A stretch of DNA of 23,996 nt from CAZVWV01 sp964631745. GTDB taxonomy: Bacteria > Bdellovibrionota_C > UBA2361 > JBGSMV01. The position numbers and the translations under genes are program-made. The stretch covers positions 1 through 23,996 of the forward strand of contig CAZVWV010000045.1 in NCBI GenBank assembly GCA_964631745.1, written 5' to 3'. Below the pieces are notes generated by a model that had not been told where the DNA came from, ran no database searches, and worked only from the letters and a program-made list of their open reading frames with translations. This document shows positions 16,599 through 21,924 of this stretch, piece by piece (position 1 is the first letter of the stretch; each line of letters starts with the position of its first letter).

Positions 16599-16624
16599 CT
16601 AGATATTAATTCTAGATATTAATT
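16599..16624. repeat. Tandem duplication of a 13-bp AT-rich unit
   Basis: Two exact adjacent copies of CTAGATATTAATT lie between the convergent ends of rrf2 and the M48 gene. The core TTAATT also forms the arm of the palindrome upstream of rrf2. It may be an extra binding site or simple slippage. Confidence 0.6.
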
Positions 16625-16646
16625 CTCTGACTTACGAAGGGGATCG

Positions 16647-17600
16647 TTATCCGATCGCCGCTTTAAATCTTCGGGAACGCGCGGGCTGCATCTTTTGCTC
16701 GCCAACTGCGAGCTTCAAATCATCTTCTAAGTTAGATATACGGCGCTTGGGAGTGGGATGAGTATCAAACCAACCGCCTTTGCTGGAATCTTCCTTAGAA
16801 GCCAAGGCGCCTAACATATTCTTAAGACTCGCCGACCCATAGCCAGCCTTATCTAATATCGCTGCCGCATAAATATCAGCTTCGTACTCCTGTGAGCGGC
16901 TGTAGCCGTTAGTGACAAGTGTATCAAACACCTCGGTCACACTATCTCCGAAAACACCAACCAACTCCGTGGCCGGTGTCCCTGCCGCGTAATTACTTGC
17001 CGCCTCCTTACCTATGATCGAAAGAGCTCCGGTTAGATTCGAACGCGATATGGCTTTAGTGCCATGGCCGAGCTGCACGTGCGCTATCTCATGCGCCAGC
17101 ACTGCGGCCAATGCATCTTCGTCAGGCATCATATTTAACAAACCACGCGTAACAAAGACAAAGCCGCTTGGGGCGGAGATCGCGTTTAGCTCGGCACTAT
17201 CTAGGACCTGAAATCTATATCCGTTAAAAACCTCTGGCTTGGGCGAAGCCGCAACTAACACGGATCCAACCCTGCTCAGATAGGCATTGAGACCGCTGCG
17301 CGTATGCGGCTTATACCGCGACAAAACTAATCCGGAAACGCTACGACCTAAGTAATATTCCTGCTCCGGCGAAAGCGTTTCGGCAGCCTTGATCAATTTT
17401 GAACCCGCACCAAAAATAGCGTTCGCCTGCGAGCCAGACACCACACCGGTGCTTCCCAAAATTTCGGCGCCAAACTTATCAAAGCCTCCCAATCCATTTT
17501 GCCCCGGCGCGCAGCCCATTAAGGGTAGCCCTGCTGAGAGAAGCACAACTATAGACCTTACGAATGTACGTTTAGAGATCGCTACTCTATTGATAATCAT
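16647..17600 (-). CDS. M48-family zinc metalloprotease, lipoprotein
   Basis: The signal peptide ends in lipobox LMGC with Cys30, so the 317-residue protein should be an envelope lipoprotein. The metalloprotease core has HEIAH (His170, Glu171, His174) and Glu240 in QEYEADIYAA as the likely third zinc ligand. It continues with GYGSASLKNML and FDTHPTPKRRISNL, the usual end of the M48 Oma1/BepA-like domain. There are no TPR repeats after the protease domain, unlike BepA. Its ATG overlaps the stop of the SH3 gene by 4 bases, with AGGAGG upstream, so the two proteins are co-translated. A role in outer-membrane or cell-wall quality control is an inference from family and partner. Confidence 0.92.
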   Translation of the reverse strand: MIINRVAISKRTFVRSIVVLLSAGLPLMGCAPGQNGLGGFDKFGAEILGSTGVVSGSQANAIFGAGSKLIKAAETLSPEQEYYLGRSVSGLVLSRYKPHTRSGLNAYLSRVGSVLVAASPKPEVFNGYRFQVLDSAELNAISAPSGFVFVTRGLLNMMPDEDALAAVLAHEIAHVQLGHGTKAISRSNLTGALSIIGKEAASNYAAGTPATELVGVFGDSVTEVFDTLVTNGYSRSQEYEADIYAAAILDKAGYGSASLKNMLGALASKEDSSKGGWFDTHPTPKRRISNLEDDLKLAVGEQKMQPARSRRFKAAIG

Positions 17601-18166
17601 GATTGGCCTCCTTTTAACAGCCCACCGGCCCTCGCAAAGACCCGCGTCTCCCCCTCACCGATCTTAATTTTCTCCATGGCATTTACAGCAGCAAAGTTCA
17701 ACGCGGGATTCTTTGCTGCAAACTCCTTCTCAACTTCCTTACTGAACCCCTTTCCAGCCATGACGATGTCTGTCGGGCTTTCGTCGGCTCTGAGCAACTT
17801 TTTGTCCGACGAGCCACTTAACACCACCCGCCTTGCGCTTAATGCCGACGAGTGCACGTACCCTACCACACCGGAACTTGACTTAACTTTGATCCATCCG
17901 TCTTTGTTCCCAGCTTGATCTGAAGATTCGCTAACCAAACTTAGCGCCGCTCCATACGAGAGATCCGCCAAATTGGCCCCTAAATATTCCGGCTTGGCTT
18001 TTAATTTCGTAACTTTCACCTCTACATAGACCAGCTTCGCGCCTGCAGAGCTGCTACTTGTTTTGCTACCTGCGAGATCGCGGCCAGCGCAAAGTCCCGG
18101 TTCAACTGTTACGAATGTCGAGGCTAGTACTGCCGCGATGGGAATAAGAATATGGATATTTTTCAT
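17597..18166 (-). CDS. Secreted protein with bacterial SH3-like domain
   Basis: With the ATG at 18166 the protein has 189 residues. A Sec signal peptide (MKNIHILIPIAAVLAS...) probably ends at LCA-GRD. The SH3b-like region covers about residues 40-105: VYVEVKVTKLKAKPEYLG, SYGAALSLVSES, GWIKVKSSSGVVGYVHSSAL. The C-terminal third is helical and charged and is not recognised. The frame could extend to a TTG at 18202, but the promoter lies inside that stretch. TTGTTC-17-TATAGT ends 7 bases before the ATG, and no Shine-Dalgarno is present. It is the first gene of a two-gene operon with the M48 lipoprotease, which suggests the SH3 domain recruits or guides the protease to the wall; this is inference. 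Confidence 0.82.
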   Translation of the reverse strand: MKNIHILIPIAAVLASTFVTVEPGLCAGRDLAGSKTSSSSAGAKLVYVEVKVTKLKAKPEYLGANLADLSYGAALSLVSESSDQAGNKDGWIKVKSSSGVVGYVHSSALSARRVVLSGSSDKKLLRADESPTDIVMAGKGFSKEVEKEFAAKNPALNFAAVNAMEKIKIGEGETRVFARAGGLLKGGQS

Positions 18167-18173
18167 GGGGGCG

Positions 18174-18202
18174 ACTATAGCGCGAGGGTAATCTTGGAAC
18201 AA
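18174..18202 (-). promoter_or_regulatory. Promoter of the SH3-M48 operon, probably leaderless
   Basis: TTGTTC (18197-18202), a 17-base spacer and TATAGT (18174-18179) on the minus strand, then 7 bases (CGCCCCC) to the ATG at 18166. The distance fits transcription starting at the start codon itself. Confidence 0.55.
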
Positions 18203-18255
18203 TCGGTTTTTTGCACCCGTTTGGGGACTCCGAGCATATGCATGCGCAAGCTAGA

Positions 18256-19263
18256 CTAGGCCCGAAAATAGATGCCTAACAATAGAATTATGGCCAGCAG
18301 CCCAGATCCCCACCAAAACCAGCTCGGCAAAGCTGCACTTCTTTTCTTTGGTTGTTCACCAAAATTATGCATTCGAATATGCGGCTCTATAGTTTGCGGA
18401 GGCGCCGTAACTGAGGGGACTGGCGCTCTAAAATCATTCAGCATCTCCTCCGCGGTTTGGTAGCGGGCTTTCGGATCGAGAAGCGTGGCTTTGCGTATGA
18501 TTCGGCAGAACTTCTCTGGAATTCCATGCAGCAGTGTCATGGGTAGGGCGAAATCCGTCTGCAGCAGCTCTTCCAAAACCTGCATGCCGACTCTTCCAGC
18601 GAAGCGTCTTTTTGCGCTAAGTAGCTCGAACATCATAATGCCCACGGCGTACAGATCTCCCCGGTTGTCAAATTGACTGCTTCTCACGTACTCCGGTGGC
18701 AAATACTGGGCAGTGCCAAGCAATACCCCAGTTTGCGTAGCTTTGGCTTGCGAGACGTTCTTCATCAATCCCAAATCGGTTAGCTTAATGATCCCATCAG
18801 TTCGGCGCATGATGTTTTCTAACTTAATATCGCGATGGATAATTCCATGATTATGCAAAGCCTGTAAGGCCGAGAGCACCTGAGAAATAATCTCTTCAAT
18901 TTCTTGAAGATCGAAGCGTCGCTCAACAAAGATCTTTCCGAGGTCGCGTCCGAGCACGAGTTCCATGGTATAACCGAAAACGCCACGGAACTCGATCAGA
19001 TCATAAGCCTCGATTAGATTGGGATGTCTGAGCTTCTGCAAAATAGCCACCTCTTGCCGGAAGCGTTCGGTAGTAAGTTCATCGAAGGCGGAAGGGTTGG
19101 TGAGCAGTTTTAGTGCCAACTCCTCTTGGCCTCGCGATCTATCTTTGACAAGAAATACAGCTCCAGCCGAGCCCTCCCCTAAGGTACGCACGAATTCAAA
19201 GCGCTCAGCCAGCACGGAATCCTTGGAGAGCACTGTGGTCTCTTGGAGTGGCATATCGCTCAC
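18256..19263 (-). CDS. Hanks-type Ser/Thr protein kinase, C-terminally membrane-anchored
   Basis: The kinase domain covers about residues 22-285. The glycine loop is GEGSAGAV (29-36), followed by the ATP-binding Lys52 (LALKLL), HRDIKLEN with Asp145, DLG (163-165, in place of DFG), GTAQYLPPEY as the APE region, and DNRGDLYAVGIMMFELL. The catalytic residues are present, so activity is likely. A Pro-rich linker leads to a single transmembrane helix at about 313-335 (FWWGSGLLAIILLLGIYF), leaving only one or two residues beyond it. There is no extracellular sensor domain, unlike PknB-type kinases. The frame starts with GTG at 19263; an ATG three codons later (19254) is also possible. Transcription would run through or from the long hairpin 65 bases upstream. 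Substrates are unknown. Confidence 0.92.
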   Translation of the reverse strand: MSDMPLQETTVLSKDSVLAERFEFVRTLGEGSAGAVFLVKDRSRGQEELALKLLTNPSAFDELTTERFRQEVAILQKLRHPNLIEAYDLIEFRGVFGYTMELVLGRDLGKIFVERRFDLQEIEEIISQVLSALQALHNHGIIHRDIKLENIMRRTDGIIKLTDLGLMKNVSQAKATQTGVLLGTAQYLPPEYVRSSQFDNRGDLYAVGIMMFELLSAKRRFAGRVGMQVLEELLQTDFALPMTLLHGIPEKFCRIIRKATLLDPKARYQTAEEMLNDFRAPVPSVTAPPQTIEPHIRMHNFGEQPKKRSAALPSWFWWGSGLLAIILLLGIYFRA

Positions 19264-19328
19264 TGTAAAGTTTTAGGTGCGTTGATAGTACTTGGCTAAT
19301 TATTTCGACAGATTTGGCAGCGGACTTA

Positions 19329-19506
19329 AACCTAGAAAGAGCAGTTGAATCTACTACGGTGGCGAATATGGCTGAATCTCTTGAAGTTTTCTAGGAATTG
19401 GTACTCACCCTAGCGGTGCTAGGGTTCCGTGCCAATTCCGTCGAAAACTGCAAGATCTTCAACCATCTCCGCCACCTCGCTACGATTCAACTGCTCTTTC
19501 TAGGTT
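19329..19506. repeat. 178-bp near-complete inverted repeat (candidate structured RNA or palindromic mobile element)
   Basis: The two halves mirror each other about position 19417. The outer 23 bp (19329-19351 with 19484-19506) pair perfectly. Moving inward, paired blocks are GGTGGCG, ATGG, TGAA, TCTTG, AGTTTTC, GGAATTGG and the apex CCCTAGC-GGT-GCTAGGG (19408-19424). Small internal loops (1-7 bases) separate them. About 68 Watson-Crick pairs result. Transcribed on the minus strand, two further mismatches become G-U pairs, against one on the plus strand. There is no U-run at either end and no clear target-site duplication. It lies 13 bases downstream of tRNA-Pro and 65 bases upstream of the kinase. 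RNA gene, kinase leader and MITE-like element are all possible. Confidence 0.85.
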
Positions 19507-19519
19507 AAATAAAGGGGTG

Positions 19520-19593
19520 TCGGGGTGAGAGGATTTGAACCTCCGACCTCACGGTCCCGAACCGTGCGCTCTACCAGACTGAGCCACACCCCG
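19520..19593 (-). tRNA. tRNA-Pro (anticodon CGG)
   Basis: A full 74-base cloverleaf on the minus strand: acceptor CGGGGTG/CACCCCG, D-arm GCTC...GAGC, anticodon arm CACGG-TTCGGGA-CCGTG with anticodon CGG, and T-arm GGAGG-TTCGAAT-CCTCT. The discriminator base is A at 19520. The next bases are CAC, so CCA is not encoded and must be added by the CCA-adding enzyme. It reads the CCG codon. The long hairpin begins 13 bases beyond its 3' end. Confidence 0.95.
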
Positions 19594-19628
19594 AATTTAG
19601 GCACTGTTATAAGCGCTTTATATGCAGT

Positions 19629-19656
19629 CCTATACCTACCAGCGATCGGCGGGCAA
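19629..19656 (-). promoter_or_regulatory. Candidate promoter of tRNA-Pro
   Basis: On the minus strand TTGCCC (19651-19656), 16 bases, TATAGG (19629-19634). This gives a start about 29 bases before the tRNA 5' end. Several other AT-rich hexamers (for example TATAAA) lie nearby, so the choice is tentative. Beyond it, 19657-19846 shows no gene and no strong structure. Confidence 0.35.
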
Positions 19657-19846
19657 TTCAATTCATCACACAACTACTTAAAATCATTGCGATTTATAAA
19701 GTCACGAAAACCGCTCCTACGATAATAACCCTCTTGTAGCACCTCTCCACAGCCCTCATTTGGGGTTTTTGGCGCCATCTTCGCTCGCCTGGGAAGTATT
19801 TTTGAGATGGGCTGGATAGGTTTATTGATGAGGAAGCAGAGATTTC

Positions 19847-20620
19847 ATGGCTAAGAGCGGCACACCTAGTCGGCAAACTGCCCATAACCGGCGCGAAACG
19901 CAGGAAGAAGAAGGCATTCGGGGGCAGCAGATCTCAAGTGCCTTTAAGATGCCCAAGCTTAAACTTCCGAAGGCCTTGCAGGCCAGGGTCAGCCGTTTAG
20001 ACCCAAGTCGTGAAGAAGAAGCTCTTAATAAGGCTCGTACCCGACAACAGATCATGCAGGAAAGGCTCAAGATGCAGCCACGGGCGCAAGGCGGCACGAC
20101 AGGCTCGGCAAATGGTCCCCGCAGCAACGCCGAGCTAATGGACCAGATCGAAATTTTGGATTCGCCAGGCACCGACCCCGGCGATGCGCAAGCGTTCGAG
20201 CTTGGAAAGATTGAGGTTGAGACCTCAGAGACCAAGGTCATCCATATCTTCAAGAGCCGCAACGCTGGGGCTAAAGAGTTTGACGACTTTGCACGCGGAA
20301 TACAGAGCTGGTTCAATATGGTGGAGATGGAAGCCATCAAGCGCTTCCACAGTGTTTATATGGACCCAATTGTTGAAGCCATGGAGGAATATTTGGAGCG
20401 ACTCGCACTTGAACTTGTTGACTTAATCGCAAAAGCTCTGCGACTCTCTAAACTTAAGAAATACAGACGCGGAGTACTCTCGATCGGGCATTTGGCGCTC
20501 AAAGCCATTGAGGCCATTCTGGAGGAATTGGAGAAGATGGGGAAGGAGATCCCAATTGAAGAGTTTGTGACTGTGAAGGACCTGGAAAAACTAGAGGTTA
20601 TCGGTAAGGAAGCAGCTTAG
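19847..20620 (+). CDS. Uncharacterised 257-residue charged helical protein
   Basis: I do not recognise this family. Residues 1-100 are polar, basic and probably disordered (Arg/Gln/Lys-rich, with MPKLKLPKALQARVSRLDPSREEE). A short acidic link follows (MDQIEILDSPGTDPGD). From about 120 to 257 it is mostly amphipathic helix: AGAKEFDDFARGIQSWFNMVEMEAIKRF, MEEYLERLALELVDLIAKALRL, ALKAIEAILEELEKMGKE. There is no signal peptide, no membrane segment and no enzyme motif. GAGG and CAGAG lie upstream of the ATG. The next gene begins 19 bases after the stop, so the two are probably one operon, with the histone gene further along. Basic tail plus helices would suit a scaffold or nucleic-acid-binding role, but this is a guess. 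Confidence 0.75.
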   Translation: MAKSGTPSRQTAHNRRETQEEEGIRGQQISSAFKMPKLKLPKALQARVSRLDPSREEEALNKARTRQQIMQERLKMQPRAQGGTTGSANGPRSNAELMDQIEILDSPGTDPGDAQAFELGKIEVETSETKVIHIFKSRNAGAKEFDDFARGIQSWFNMVEMEAIKRFHSVYMDPIVEAMEEYLERLALELVDLIAKALRLSKLKKYRRGVLSIGHLALKAIEAILEELEKMGKEIPIEEFVTVKDLEKLEVIGKEAA

Positions 20621-20639
20621 TTTTTATTGTGAGTTTGGT

Positions 20640-21047
20640 ATGGCACTGACGGTTATAGATGGTTACGACGAGATATTTAAGATTGAGATGGATGGCTGGT
20701 GCTACGGTATCCAGAACTATCCTGGAGAGATCTTCGCGGGGCTAATCCATGCAGTGGTTAAGGAGATCTCTCCTGCCTTTAAGCTTGCAATACAACACCA
20801 TTACGCTTTCGATGCATTAGAACTTTCGCAGAAGCTATCCAAAGCAGCCAAGTACCTAGTGCACGAGAAGGAGATCGCCTTTAGCATCATGGCGCAGCTC
20901 CCCACTCCCTTCGAGTTGGACGAAGATGGACAGTTTATCATGGCTCAAATAGTCGATAAGGTGGAGGCCGCCTATGGTGGCGTTATAGAGCGTTTGGAGC
21001 GCAAATGGAGCTTCGAACGTGAAAAACGAAAGAAAATTGCCGCATAA
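20640..21047 (+). CDS. Uncharacterised 135-residue helical protein
   Basis: I do not recognise this family. It begins with a short hydrophobic stretch (ALTVIDGYDEIFKIEMDGWCYGIQNYPGEIFAGLIHAVV), then helices (AFKLAIQHHYAFDALELSQKLSKAAKYLVHEKEIAFSIMAQL) and ends in a basic helix (VIERLERKWSFEREKRKK). It appears soluble. It follows the 257-residue gene by 19 bases with GTGAG as a weak Shine-Dalgarno. The histone-fold gene lies 103 bases downstream and has its own strong ribosome binding site. The conserved order of these three genes in relatives would be the best clue to its role. Confidence 0.72.
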   Translation: MALTVIDGYDEIFKIEMDGWCYGIQNYPGEIFAGLIHAVVKEISPAFKLAIQHHYAFDALELSQKLSKAAKYLVHEKEIAFSIMAQLPTPFELDEDGQFIMAQIVDKVEAAYGGVIERLERKWSFEREKRKKIAA

Positions 21048-21105
21048 CTCCTTGAAATTGCAAAGCATAAATTTTTTCTAAAAACTGTTTATAAACCCGC
21101 TCAAA

Positions 21106-21145
21106 TATAGTCGAATATGGCCCAAACCCTTACTCGATTCGGAGG
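21106..21145 (+). promoter_or_regulatory. Candidate -10 and strong ribosome binding site of the histone gene
   Basis: The 103-base gap before the histone gene is AT-rich. TATAGT (21106-21111) could be a -10, though the matching -35 is poor. GGAGGT at 21141-21146 lies 4 to 5 bases before the ATG and is the strongest Shine-Dalgarno in the window, as expected for an abundant chromatin protein. Confidence 0.4.
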
Positions 21146-21150
21146 TACTT

Positions 21151-21390
21151 ATGAGTGAGAATGAGACTATGAATGAAACTGTGAATGAAACTATGTCAGA
21201 AAAGGATATCTTGGTTGTGGTTTCGAAGCTTAAGAACTTCATCCGCGCTACCTCAGATATGAACACCTCGGGCAATGTGGCTGAAAAGCTCTCTGAGATC
21301 GTTAGAACACTCTGTGTTGGCGCGATCGAAAGCGCGAAAAATGACGGGCGTAAGACCGTGATGGACCGCGACTTTGAAAAAGCAGCCTAA
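21151..21390 (+). CDS. Bacterial histone-fold DNA-binding protein with an acidic N-terminal tail
   Basis: Residues 20-79 fit one histone fold: helix 1 VVVSKLKNFIRATSD, loop MNTSG, long helix 2 NVAEKLSEIVRTLCVGAIESAKNDG, loop 2 RKTVM and helix 3 DRDFEKAA. The Arg67-Lys68-Thr69 loop and Asp74, seven residues after Arg67, match archaeal HMfB (RKT and the paired Asp). The MNTS and GRKTVMDRDF features resemble what I recall of bacterial histones such as Bdellovibrio Bd0055. The first 19 residues are an acidic tail built of NETM/NETV units, unusual for these short proteins. In-frame ATG or GTG codons at 21169, 21181 and 21193 make the exact start uncertain, but GGAGGT favours 21151. A strong terminator follows. 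It probably dimerises and coats or bends DNA. Confidence 0.85.
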   Translation: MSENETMNETVNETMSEKDILVVVSKLKNFIRATSDMNTSGNVAEKLSEIVRTLCVGAIESAKNDGRKTVMDRDFEKAA

Positions 21391-21416
21391 TTTGCTTTAG
21401 GTCCTAATGTATATGG

Positions 21417-21456
21417 TTAAGCGGCGGCCGGGGAACTGGCGCGCCGCTTAATTTTT
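21417..21456 (+). terminator. Rho-independent terminator of the histone gene
   Basis: A perfect 10-bp stem TTAAGCGGCG / CGCCGCTTAA (21417-21426 with 21442-21451), extended by GCC/GGC with a one-base bulge, is followed by TTTTT (21452-21456). It lies 26 bases past the stop codon. No U-run exists in the other direction, so it does not serve the convergent gene. Confidence 0.85.
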
Positions 21457-21508
21457 GCCCGCTACCCCTATTCTCTTAAGCTCGCCGACTCCAGGCGGGT
21501 AAACCAAG

Positions 21509-21868
21509 TTAGAAGTTCCTTCTGGCACGCTTCCTTCCTGCACCACTTTGCACCAAGTTGATTAAACCGAGTCTTAGGTATTCGCTGTCTATTCCCAGTG
21601 CCTCGCAAACGCTATCAAACGAGAAGATATACTCGTAACCTCGCCGATTTACCCAGGAATAAGCTTCGAGGTACCTTTGAACGGGCCTACGGCTCTCGGT
21701 AGTCAAATAGCCAATGTATGCTTGGACCCCATCAAACAACAGGGCAGCCAAAAGCGCTCGCTCAGGCCCCCGTGCATATCCGGCCTGATTGTCGCAAGCT
21801 TCTGAGATCAATTCAGTACTATCTACAGACAACGCCTCCTTAAAGCTAATGGGATGTGGTTGTGTCAT
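21509..21868 (-). CDS. Conserved hypothetical protein of a small deltaproteobacterial-type family
   Basis: The 119-residue protein is all-helical. RGPERALLAALLFDGVQAYIGYL, then AYSWVNRRGYEYIFSFDSVCEALGIDSEYLRLGLINL follow the pattern I associate with small hypothetical proteins common in Deltaproteobacteria (W...FSF..VC..LGID..YLR). A basic tail (GRKRARRNF) ends it. The Phe-Ser-Phe plus helix-turn-helix-like second half might bind DNA, but no function is established. GGAGAGG precedes the ATG. It lies 56 bases after the P-type ATPase-like gene on the same strand, so it may be co-transcribed with it. It converges on the histone gene, separated by the terminator. Confidence 0.75.
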   Translation of the reverse strand: MTQPHPISFKEALSVDSTELISEACDNQAGYARGPERALLAALLFDGVQAYIGYLTTESRRPVQRYLEAYSWVNRRGYEYIFSFDSVCEALGIDSEYLRLGLINLVQSGAGRKRARRNF

Positions 21869-21924
21869 ATCGCGCCTCTCCTATCGTTACGATGAGGAAG
21901 TGCGCCTTGGGATGCGTCCGCAAA

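Noticed and set aside
19329..19506. 6S RNA identity for the 178-bp hairpin
   Set aside because: Its length is close to 6S RNA, but it has no large central bubble; the internal loops are at most 7 bases.
19329..19506. Simple rho-independent terminator for tRNA-Pro
   Set aside because: It is far too long and lacks a U-run at either end.
19520..19593. Attachment site for an integrated element at tRNA-Pro
   Set aside because: There is no integrase gene and no second copy of the tRNA 3' end in the window.
19822..20340. 172-residue minus-strand frame opposite the 257-residue gene
   Set aside because: It is Ser/Cys/Arg/Leu-rich with no start signal and reads as a shadow; the plus-strand frame has natural helical sequence and operon context.
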